NCBI GenBank assembly: GCA_023974075.1
Contig: CM043793.1
Span: forward strand, 3,172,001 to 3,236,000
DNA: 64,000 nucleotides
Origin: Chaenocephalus aceratus
Taxonomy: Eukaryota > Chordata > Actinopteri > Perciformes > Channichthyidae
Reading direction: 5' to 3'
In this document: positions 27,201 through 39,200 of the stretch, piece after piece
Position numbering within the stretch: position 1 is the first letter of the stretch
Layout of the letters: each line of letters opens with the position of its first letter
Translations under genes and position numbers: made by a program
Notes under the pieces: generated by a model
The model's input: the letters and a program-made list of their open reading frames with translations, nothing else
Database searches by the model: none
Told to the model about the DNA's origin: nothing

Positions 27201-30200
27201 TCAATAGAGTGGTGTCGGAATGAGTCGTAAACCAAGAAATTAGTTAGCATTTGACTACTTATGGTTCGCTCGCCTCAACGTCTAGGTTTCTTTAAAACAA
27301 TTTAATAAGCTCTATGGTTAACAAACGCTTGAAAGATTTTGACGTTAACAACATCATCTATGCATCATAAAAATGGTGGTTGCCAACAAGCAAGTAAATA
27401 TGACGACCAAACGTCATCATCACGCCAAACATTAGCCACCATTAGCTTAGTGCTGGTGACGTGAAGTCATGTGACCGTGGGGTATAATTCATTAACAGCA
27501 TCAACTTTCGGATCAGGGGGGCACTGGTTCAATCCCCTCTGCAGTCAGCATGTCGTCAGTATTGAATGTACTGTATGTAAGTCGCTCTGGCTAAAAGCGT
27601 CTAACAAGGGACATGTAATGTAATGTAATTTGCTTGTGGCTTTTGTATTTACACTTCACATTTATTTCCAATGGTGTAAATATGTGTAGATAATCCTGCT
27701 AAGTACTAACCAACTAGTTTCATTTCATTTCAAACCTTTATTTATACAGATAAATCCCATTGAGATCATTGATCTCTTTTCCAAGGGAGACCTGCTCAAG
27801 TAGTTCCACATGAAACATAAAAGCATCAACAGAACAACAAAAGGACATCATCCAGCATCATTTACATAATTATCCACATAAACAGGTACCAATAGCTTCC
27901 GATTGACTAGCATCCAACCGAGCTTTAAAAACATTTAGTGGCACCAGATTGTTCAGTTTCCATTTAATTTGCAGACTATTCCAAGACAGAGGAGCTGCGC
28001 ATCTAAAAGCTGTCTTCCCTAAGACAGTCCTAGCAGTTGGCACATTTAATAAAACCACAGCATTCGATCTCAGGCAGTAGCCACTTACAATTTTCCGTGA
28101 GATCAGGGAGCAGATATAAGATGGAAGTTTCCCTAACATGGCTTTGTATATAAAAATGTACCAGTGACTGAGCCTCCGTACAGTTAGTGAAAGCAAACCA
28201 GCCCTTGCATACAGGGTACAGTGATGGGTTAATGCTTTACAGTCTGTCACACATCTCAGAGCACTGTGATACGCAGCATCTAACTTGACCAGGCAATGGG
28301 CAGGTGCATTCATATAGACCAGATCCCCATAGTTCAGCACAGGTCAAAGGTCACAGAGCCTTTTCCTGGCCTCAAGCGAGAAACAGGACGTGTTCCTGTA
28401 GAAGAAACCTAGTCTAACCCTCAGCTTTTTAAGCAGGTTATTGACATGAAGTTTAAAAGAGAGACAATCATCAAGCCAGATACCAAGGTATTTGTAACAG
28501 GCAACAACTTCAAGTTTTATTCCTTGCGTAGTTACAATATCTAAAACAGGCTCTGGTGTCTTTTTAGCTTTAGAAAAGAGCATTACCTTGGTTTTATCCA
28601 CATTTAAAAGAAGCTTTAATTCAGAGAGCTGAGTCTGAATAGTGTTAAAAACAGCCTGTAATTTAACACCAGCCTCCTTAATGGAGGGACCTGCACAGTA
28701 CATCACGGTATCATCCGCATAAAAATGTAAAGTAGCTTCATCCACATTTTCACCTAAACTGTTGATGTAGATGGAGAATAAAAGTGGACCTAAAACAGAA
28801 CCTTGTGGTACACCATTAGCAATGTTTAACCACTCAGAAGACAGTCCATCAAAATGAACACATTGGGACCTTTCAGAGAGGTAGTTCACAAACCACCCAC
28901 TGCATGGCTGGACATGCCTATACTGGCTAGCCTCTGCTTTAAGATGTGATGATCGACGGTGTCAAACCCTTTTGAAAGGTCAATAAATAGAGCTGCACAA
29001 CTCTGCTTATTATCTAAAATACTCGCCACATCATTCACCACTTTCATTGTAATAATTTCAATGACAACAGGGATTGCATGTGCATGCTACAAACCTTGGT
29101 TCATTTTTGTTTTAGTTATTGTCTTTTCATCTCTTTTCGTATTTATTATTTACACACACAGTATAGTACGCAAGAGGATTAGGGCCACATGATTTTTTTT
29201 GGAGGATTTGAAATCTCAGAATTCTGACTTTAATCTCAGAATTCTGACTTTTTTCTCAGAACAAAACAAAATAAAATTGGGAGAACAAAAAAAAATCATG
29301 TGGCCCTAATCCTCTTCCGTAGTATAGCACACATTTATGATGCTTACACACTTTGTTCAGCAGGATAATTTCCACATATTAACACTGCTTATAAGATTTG
29401 AAGCGTGAATGTAACCTCCAGAAGTAGAAAGCTAACATTAGGCTATCAACAAACTACATTGCGGTAGCTTAATTACACGTCACACCCGCTAAGCTAATGG
29501 CGGCTAATGTTCGAAGTGATGACGTTTAGTAGTCTCATTTAATCACTTGTTGGCAACCACCGTTTTAAAGAAACAAGCTACAGCTACCAGTGGAGCATTT
29601 ACTGACGCATTTTATCTCGTAGAAAAACACTTGAAAATCTCCTGAGCTTGTGTTATCCACAGACCTTATAGCGAGTTTCTAACAAAAACACACGGAAAAA
29701 AACCCATTGGCTTCAAGCCAAGCAAACTAAAAGTGCTGTAATTTCCAGTTTACCAGATTTTCATTTTATAAATGCATTCTTCTTGTTATAACTACACCAT
29801 TTCACAGACATTCTCCTTATTTCACATTATGAACCGACTTTAAGAAACGTCCGTATTGTCTATCAAAATGACATTCCTAACAAGGAAGTCATCCCCCAGG
29901 TAATTTAATAATAATCCATGTAAATGTAACAAACCTAACCTCAATGTGCTCTCGCTGGAATGTAGCAGGCCTGCCCTGCGAGGGCAGAAGCAAATGATAG
30001 GCCTCTAATGGCCTTTCCATGCATACTTATGTTTATCCTGGCAGTGTGCACCATTTTCACACCATAAATAAGCAAAGAAGGGCCTGACCCACCGCTAGAA
30101 GCACTGCCATTTAATACACTTTGTGCTGAATGGGGCAAACATTGCTGTGCCTGTTGAATCGGCTTTGTTGAAACAGAAGTCTCCCAGGGGTAAGAGCCAC

Positions 30201-33200
30201 AGAGTCATGGTTTCAAAGAACATACACATCTAATCACGAGCAGTGGTTTAAGTCAACACCCAAAGGCACTTGGAAATAGCCTGGAGGTTGTTTTGACAGG
30301 TAAAGTCACACATTCAAGCATTTTCTCTCTCTATAAAGATCCCAGGACATGACTTCTTAGTATGGTACAATCCATTGGGTTTAGAGCCTGATGAGAGATA
30401 TAGAGATATCTCATAAGTTGCTAACAGGCCTGCAAATCCATACCTTTTACAACCCCCCTGAATCACAACAATGCAATGAAATCTAATGAAGAAATCACTC
30501 AGGGTTGACATGCCGGGCTGTTTCCAATACTCTGTTGGGGGCCCCGCAAGATGATAACCTACATATAGAAATCAATGAACCTTTGCAAAGTCTGAAGGTG
30601 AAAACCTGTATTTGCATTCCACTTGGACAGCTCGGGTTGACAACTTATATCAATTATCACACCGCCTCGATCTGCAGCACTGGGTCAGAGTTTAGGCTTA
30701 TTATCCTGCAGATGTAATTGTTACAAGGGTATGGGTCTTATTATCTCAGATCTCTTTTCCTCTTTCTTACCACTACAAACAATTTCATATTACACAACTG
30801 TACTCTCTATATTATATATTGTATATATTGCCCTCTAAACATTAGCCGCCTTTAGCTTAGCATGGTGATCAATGGGACCGTTATGTAGTTCGTTATTAGA
30901 ATTACTTATTTTTACTTCTCTAATTGACGTTAATATGGGAGATTATCACACTGAACAAAATGTAGCACATTTCATAAATGTGTGTTTGCCACAAAGCCTA
31001 TTTTCTGCAAATATACTGAAATCGGTACCACTTTACAATAAGACCACCCTTATAAAGGATTCATAAAGGGTTTATAATTAGGTTATTAATTAGGTTGTAA
31101 ACACTTTATTAATCATTAAGAACCATTTATAAACCAGTTCTAACATTGTTTGCATACATCAACACAGGCTCACTATTTGGCAAGATGACTAAGCCTTATA
31201 GTGGCTACCTAGCTTACTTCGTCTTCTTCTTCAGCCAACATCCTTGGTATGTGTTGTTCACTGAGTTGATTCCCCCCCATCCATTTTAATGTTTCTTGGT
31301 ATTTTTATGTTCATATAATAGTGATTTCAATGCCACCCCAAAATGATCACTGGTTCCATCCTGGCCACCCCACTGAAAATGTCCTGGCTCCGCCACTGCA
31401 TATAGGTGTAAGCAGAGGTAAAGTGCTATTTTATAATTGGGGGGGGATCCTCACCTCCTCTAGGGGGGTACGGGGGCATGCTCCCCCGGGAAGTTTTGTT
31501 TTTTTAAGTATTGAAGTTAAATGCATCAACCTGGTGCACTTTCAGAGCAAAATTAATTTATGGTAAACAGATTTTCTTTATCTTTATGGATATTTTACAA
31601 ATCACTCACCTTTTAAACTGTATTCTTGTTTTACTGTCATATAGTATTTCATAACTGTTTTTCATTTATTCTCATAAATGGTGACCAAACCGTTTGAGAC
31701 CCACTGAGATAACTAGACTAAAGTGAACTATCTAAACAGAGTCCCTTACCTCACTGAGCTGTAGTTATCTCTCAGTCTGACAGGACAGCTCTCCCTCTCT
31801 TTGTTTTAGAAACAGCTTTCAATATCCGTTAAGCTAACCAGCTCTACCATATTTGGTAGAAATATACTGTATAATAGTAAAGTTATTTAAGATGATGCCA
31901 TATGTATTGAAGATTTTACATCATAAATATTCCCCAAAATTATTCAAAAGCATATTCTTCCAAACTCCTTGCTGTAGTATGACACACAGGAGACTATTGA
32001 TGTGTGTGGTGAGTTTGGTAGTAATAAGCTGTATAATAGTGAAGTGATTGAATATTATTGTATTCTCTTTTCTCGGAGTTGCACTTTGCAGACGGTCCCT
32101 GAGAACTCGTTTCTTCTCCGGCTGACGATAGAGACCAATGTAATGTGTCCAGCTCGGAGGACGGCGCGTATTGGCTTTTTTTGATCAAAATGTGATTGTA
32201 GTTCGTTGTCAACCTTACCACGGTACTTAGGAGACGTCATTTGTGTCTGAATAACGTTTTGTTCATGAGTTATTGATCCTTGAAAACGAATCTCCCAATA
32301 TCGTTCCAACTTTACTGAACTAAGCCAGAAGACCGTCTCATTTCGTAGACCGCTTGGTTTGCTGTTCCTTCACTTTATTTTTAGATACATTTATTTTGGA
32401 TGAAAACTTAGCGTGAGGAAAGACAAGTGTGGCGTGAGTGCGTGAGATATGGGTTAATTGCGTGACTCTCACGCTCAATGCGTGAGTGTTGGCAGCCCTG
32501 ATTAAGTGAGATAATACTGTAGAATAAACGGCTTCTGTTTGAGGTTGGTAAAATAAGAGATATTTTATTAGGTAGGTAACTTTATGCATCGCTAAGGTTA
32601 ATTTAAATTCACTATGCTCGATTATGTAGACAAGCTAACGTCAAAGTAGTGTTGAAGAGCGGCGTAGTGTATGTGAAATCAACCTCACAATAAGATGTGT
32701 GTATATTACAAATAATAATGTCATATTTCAACATGATTACTTATATATTACAATATGGTTGGTTGAGCTGGAGTTCATTATTGAGGTTACACGTCAACTT
32801 CACAGTCATATCTGAAGAACGAACCCACACCTTGTTCTTTTTATTAATTGTATTACCAAATTGGTATCAAATAAATAGTAAGCATTGGTAACACCAATGC
32901 TGATAAAGTAAACTATTTGATTTGAGTATTTGTGTCTGGGAGAAGGTACTGTACCCAGTTCCTATGTTCGGCAGTTATAGACTGGGCTTTCTTGTGCAAG
33001 AAAATACTTTTATTTTTTTTAAATCAATTTGGACCATTACTGTATAATTATCCTTAAATGATGTTATACAATGCACCTAATAAACAAGCATTTTGAAACA
33101 TGATTTGCAACAATTGTTACTGTTATTTGTGATGATGTTGTGATTTATTTTTTGTTAGTATGCACGTGGACACTTGGACATACCTGGAGAAGGAAGAAAT

Positions 33201-36200
33201 GGGTCTTCGGAATGATGGGAGTTAAAGACAAAAGGCGGAGACTAGTGTTGAAACTAGTGGAGAAACTATCAAGATGCCACCTTGTCCCTCTGATTAGACG
33301 GCATGTTAAGTCAGGAAGTAGCATTATGAGTGATGAGTGGAGGGCATACAGGAGAGTGCTGAGTAACATGGGGTACAACCACTGCACCACTGCACCACAG
33401 CAGGTGGTGAGTGAACCCCCAGACTGGCAGTCATACCCAACATATAGAAAGAGCTTGGTCGACCGTCACAGGACATGTCCGTAGACTGAGAGGAAACCGT
33501 ACCGAGAGTTTGTTGGAGGAACACCTCAAGGTTCTTGAATGGTCATCTTGGCTCTGCTCACCCTGATGGACTGCTTGGATGCTTGTTCAAGGATATACAC
33601 AAAGCCTTTTAGTCTGAGTACCATTAGGTCTTACCAAGTCTTTCATTTATGTCTGAGAAAAGCTTTTATGTTTAAATATGTGTATCAGTCATACTAAACA
33701 GTCATTATTTTGAGTCCTGATTTTCTTCATGTGTGAATGAAATGTTTTGCTTGGTTCTGTTGCGTCTTACTTTGCATTTCTGTAATGTAAAATGTGTATT
33801 AGGTCAGCGTGAATGTTATAAATCATTCATAAATGTGTATTACACTTAAAAACAACGCACCCTTTCAGTAGTTATAAATGTTAGTGACTCATCAATAGAT
33901 GGTGATGTGTTTCACACTTTACAATAAGGCTCCCTTTTACCGGTTTATCTCATGTCTTATAAAAGCTTATTAATGATTTATAAAGTGTTCACAACCTAAT
34001 TAATAAATGAATTACAAACTATTCGTAAACCCTTTATAAGGGTAGTCTTAGTGCTACTCTGAAATCCAATGAAAAAATCCCATTGCTTTTGGTCGAAGGA
34101 ACCCTTGCGATGCTAACTTCCAGGTTGGTCTAGAAAAATTCATAATTACTGCAATACGCTATAAAAGCAGCTCTTAATAGTGAGTGAAATTACATGTTCC
34201 CAGATAATGTATCCAGATACAGAAGACACAACGATATGTGGTGATAAAAACTGGTGGATGGAATAACACTTACAGTGGTAATAATGACTTTCAGCCGTAC
34301 AAATATAAGGTGCAAGAATGTGATGCCAATCTAAGTTTGGCGATTGACAGCCTGACGGTAAAGACATTCAGAAGATCATTTCTAAAACGATGGACCATAT
34401 TGATGTTCTGTAATGCAATGTTTGTAACACATGTTTTGGCTTCATTGCCAACTGAGTACATGTACATCCTGCTGAAGTCAAGCATTCCCCTCGGTCAAAG
34501 AGCAGCATAATAATAAGCCAGTTGGCAGTGTGAATGTGCACACTCACTTGTGACCACGTTCTGGGAGGCAGGCGGTCCACGCTTGTTGTTCTTCACCACC
34601 TCCAGCTTGACCTCGTACTCCTGGCCGGGGCCCAGGCCCGACTGCTCAAAGGTGGTCTCGGGACGGCCGAGGGAGTTAAGAATCTCACCATCTTCCTCTT
34701 TCTGCCAGCACCCAAAAACACCAGTCATCAACCACTACAAAGATTAGTCCTGGCACTATGTGGTGAGTGGGAGGAACGCCATACATAAAGGCGCTCTGTT
34801 TCCTGTTAAGAGTTGACTCAGTTTAATAAAACGTGGCTTTGAGTAAATCCCAGTAGCCCGGCATGGAAAAGTTTCTTTGAGCACTCAACAAAGAAAATAA
34901 AGCATGAAGCAAAGTATCAATAGCTCTGTGCCGAGTGGTCATTTGAGTTGTCGGGACATGCTAACTGCTAAACCATTTCCCACAGGATACCCACTATGAC
35001 CCTCATCTATTAGACCAATACTGCATTTAAAGTAGGGACTCTGCACTGGGGCGTAAAATGTCTCTACCAGAGGAAAATGTTCCATACTTGTAGAGGCCTT
35101 GGTAGGCTCTAGGGACTGGAATACAGAAGCTCTGTTGGGAAGCAGGACTCACCGTGTTTCTGAAGATGATGTTCCAGCCATCGAAGGGAATGTCCAACGG
35201 ATCCCACTCCACTGCCACTGACGTCTCCCTCACTGACTTGAACTTCAGTCCCTCAGGCTCAGGCAGATCTGAGAGGCATGACACAAAACTCTCACTACAT
35301 TTCATCTAGATCTACACGGGATTTTGTAAAAAAGCCGCAGAGGAGATTGACGTACGTGTAGCCACCCGAGCGCTGACTGGAAGACTCTTCTTGTTGTTGA
35401 GCACAGCATAGACACTGATCAGGTACTCTACACCAGGCTCAAGCTCCTTAATGGTGGACATTATCTGGTCCCCAGGCACCCGCATGTCCAGCTCCAGACC
35501 GCCGACGGCCGTTGGTACATATGTGATCAGATACTCTGTGACACGCATCTCATTCTTCCAGGACAGGTCCACCGTCTCTGGGCTGACCTCCTCCACTGCC
35601 AGCTCCTTTGGTGGGGAGACTATAGAGGAACACAGAACATCAGTCATCTGTGCTGAGGTTTTTAAACGTTAGCATCGAAGGAGAGTTTCTACGAGGACTG
35701 GAAGGTGTCCAATGGGAATATTCATTGACTTGCATTTGTCATTGACATTTTGACATGATATTATAAGAAAACATCACGTTGATGCTTATAGAATTTGGTT
35801 TAAAGTTACTTTAACACAAATATATATTCTGAAGATGTACTACAGGATTTAGAGCCATGTTTTTTAATTTGGAAGTTTTTCTGGTTATTTTACAGCAATT
35901 AGTAAGCAAATAAAACCAAATCATCAATACATACCAAGTCAACGTTGTGAATTTGCAATGATGAGAAAGCTAACTGCAGGCTAAGAGTGACGTAATCAGG
36001 ACACAAAAAAAACAATCAGATTACTGTCTCATAAAAAAAAGGATTACAAGCAGGATTACAATGTTACTAAAAACGTACAGGATCAGATTGTATTTCTTCT
36101 CTGTAAACTGTACTTTTTCTGTAGGCTAATACTTTAAGTGTGAATCTATACGCCTACGGCCTGAGTTAACAGGTAACTAGTAATTGTAACGGATTGCATT

Positions 36201-39200
36201 TAGTAACACTTCCAAATCTGGTTTAAAGACAATAAAACTAGCTTAGTACCCGCTGATGTACGTTTCTAGCGCCAATTCTCCTTGAAAGATCAATGGTGAA
36301 ACTTTATCACTTTTGTAACTCATCCCCAAAATGTCGGTTCTTTGTCTATTTCAAAGGAGCAGCGAGAATGTTGTTGCTCTTCTCAATATTTTCCGTCCCT
36401 TTAAGCTAATTCTTTTTTTTTTAACAATATATTTGTATACTCTCTCAAATGCTATTTCCAAAAGCTGCAGCAGGCATAATGCAACATACTCCCAAAACAA
36501 AAACTGAACATAAATGAATATTAGACATTCAATTAGACATTCAATATTCTCCTGAATTTGTTGTTCCGCTTGTGGATGTGTGAACAGGCAACATATTTGC
36601 TTACATGCACACTTCATTATGTTTAGACTATTAGAATAGGCCAATACAATTGTAAGCTTGTTACTGTATATGCCCCTAAGTGGCCAAAAAAATCAATAAT
36701 GCAGCTTTAATGCCAATACTTGTAGAATGTTTCTGACTTTGGCTTTCACTGGTAGTATATTGAAATAGACTGCAGACTTTGTAAATTCTAAGTTGCCCAT
36801 GGTGTAAGGATTACTCTCAGTGAATGAACCATCTTACCCTCAGAGCAGTCCTCTCCAAGGAAGCCCTCATCGCAAACGCAAACTCCGTTATCACAGCGTC
36901 CCTGGTTCTGGCAGTTTTCTGGGCAGGTCAGCATGGAGCAGTCCGACCCGGTGAAACCTTCGTAACACACACACTCGCCATCGACGCAGTAACCTCTCTC
37001 AAGACAGTTCTTGGGACAGGTCTTCTCGCTGCAGTCCTCGCCAGTGAAGCCCTTATGACAGACGCACTGTCCGTTGACACAGCGACCTTGGTCCAGGCAG
37101 TCATTGGGGCAGGTCAGCTCGCCGCAGGATTTCCCAGAGAAGCCGACGAAGCACACACACTTGCCGTCCACGCACTCTCCACGTCCCATGCAGTCTTTTG
37201 GACAGGTCTTGGTGCTGCAGTCCTCCCCGCCGTAGCCTTTGTTACAAATGCACTTTCCGTTAACGCAACGACCGCGGTCTTGGCAATTGTTAGCGCAGGA
37301 GAGCTCGCTACAGTCTTCGCCTTGGAAGCCTACGTCACACACACATTCTCCGTTAACGCACTGGCCCCTGTTGCTACAGTTGTCGGGGCAGGAGAGGATG
37401 GAGCAATCTTTACCCTCATATCCTGGATCACAGATGCATTTCCCGTTGAAGCAATGGCCTCTTTCGTTGCAGTTCTTGGGACAGGTGAGCATGGAGCAAT
37501 CCTCTTCACTGTAGCCGATCTGGCACACACACTGGCCGTTCACACACATGCCACGGTTGTTACAGTTGCTGGGACAGGTGAGCTCCCCGCAGTCTTCTCC
37601 GGTGTAGCCCTCTTCACAAAAGCAGGTGCCGTTGACACAGCGTCCGCGGTCGTAGCAGTCGTTTGGACAGATGAGTTCGGAGCAGTCGAAGCCCGTCCAC
37701 GGCTCGTCGCAGACACACTCGTCCTCTACGCACCGCCCGCGGCCGAGGCAGTTGTTGAGGCAGTTGGTCTGGGCACAGTCCTCCCCGATGAAGCCGTCCT
37801 CACAGAGGCAGAAGCCCTCCACACAGTGGCCATAGTCACCGCAGTCCAGCATGCAGAGCTCACTGCTGCAGTCGTCCTCACCAAAGCCCTCAAAGCACTC
37901 GCATTTGCCGTCCACACAGCGGCCCTGGTCCTGGCAGTCGTTGGGGCACTCGGGCTCGGTGCAGTTGGGGCCCTTCCATCCAGGCTCACATATGCAGCTG
38001 CAGGTCTCAGTGCTCCAGTTACCATGGCCATTACAGAAGGGCTTTGTGGACACTTCACCTGGGGAACAACCGCACAGGAAAAATAAATATTGTAATAAGA
38101 AATTTAATAAAATGTGCAATGCATCCATTTCTAAGGTAACTTGCCCTATTATAGGACAAAAAGGTCAACAGACTGTTTAAACAAAGGTGAACATTTTTTT
38201 TAATGCCTAATAATGCCAACTGGCCATGATGAGGCATTTTAACTTCTGGGTACTCTCTGGGTTTCTGTCCAATTTAAATTAAACACTTGAAAATACATTC
38301 ATAGTGACTTAACATTTCGTAAAAACCTGAATGTTTCCCAAAGGTGCTCTGAAAGTCCATAACTGACAACTGGCAGCTACAAAGCTTCTTATTATATTCA
38401 AGTCCTAACTAGCGAGACTAGCAAAGTCATCTTTTAGAATCACGAGAATCTGATCATTATTTGCATTCCAATGTTTGCTGGTAAATGTTGGATTGTGATG
38501 ATTCACCAGCCCCTTTAATGACGAAACAGCACGTTTTCAAAAACACGGAATGGAAAACAATGAGTAGAAGGTAGGAAGACAAAGCAATTAACTTATCCCT
38601 ACATTGTAAAAAGGGTGACACTAATAATTATGAAATACAGGCAATGTGTGGTTAATGAGTAAGAAGATGCAAATATATTGCTAAAAATGATTGCCTGGCT
38701 CAGCTTTAAAAACGGTGCTGCTTTGTTACCTATGAAATCTAAATTCACCAGCTTTCGAAACAATGTGGTTGAATCCAATTAGGGTTTGGTTTCACCTGAG
38801 TTCACCTCACATGTATACTGAAGGAGAGAGACATTAAATACAGTGAAGGGTACACAGCTACCTGTAACCTGAGCCCCACAGCAGCCCGTCCCTCCGCTGC
38901 ACTGCTCCCTCAGACTCGACAGCTCGGACTCCAGCATCTCCAGCCTGCTCAGGATGTTCTTGATGTCGGGCAGCTGGTTGTCGCAGCCGCACGCCTGCTT
39001 GGGGATATTGATGCGGTGGGTGAAAACGATCTGATTGTCTCCGTCCATGGTGTGCTCCATGTGCTCGCTGTTCTGCATGTCCATCGGGGCACTCTTTTGT
39101 TTGAGATCGGTATCACCAGGGGTGTCGAGGTCCACGGAGCAGAGGGACGTGGAGGGGACGTTGATGTTGTAGACGTGGTTGAACACCACCGGCTGGTCGG

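Larger units (their letters stand above)
27205..29650. mobile_element. inverted-arm repeat interrupted by a LINE
   Basis: A left arm (about 27285-27475, with GGTGGTTGCCAACAAG, AACGTCATCA and CATTAGCCACCATTAGCTTA) is repeated in inverse at about 29480-29610 (CTAAGCTAATGGCGGCTAAT, TGATGACGTTTAGTAG, CTTGTTGGCAACCACC). The LINE fragment sits between the arms. Confidence 0.65.
31030..34055 (+). mobile_element. Merlin-type DNA transposon remnant (~3 kb)
   Basis: Inverted ends: left ACCACCCTTATAAAGGATTC with TTAATTAGGTTGTAAACACT; right is the inverse, AGTGTTCACAACCTAATTAA and CCCTTTATAAGGGTAGTC. The interior holds the Merlin transposase remnant (33158-33620), a shared repeat (31398-31800) and a hAT-like end (about 32479-32500, TGTTGGCAGCCCTG). 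Pairing of the ends with the transposase is an inference. Confidence 0.6.

Noticed and set aside
36824..38086. 420-residue open frame on the plus strand
   Set aside because: It is the exact antisense of the tnc EGF exon. Cysteine and glycine codons read backwards rarely give stops, and the product has no domain.
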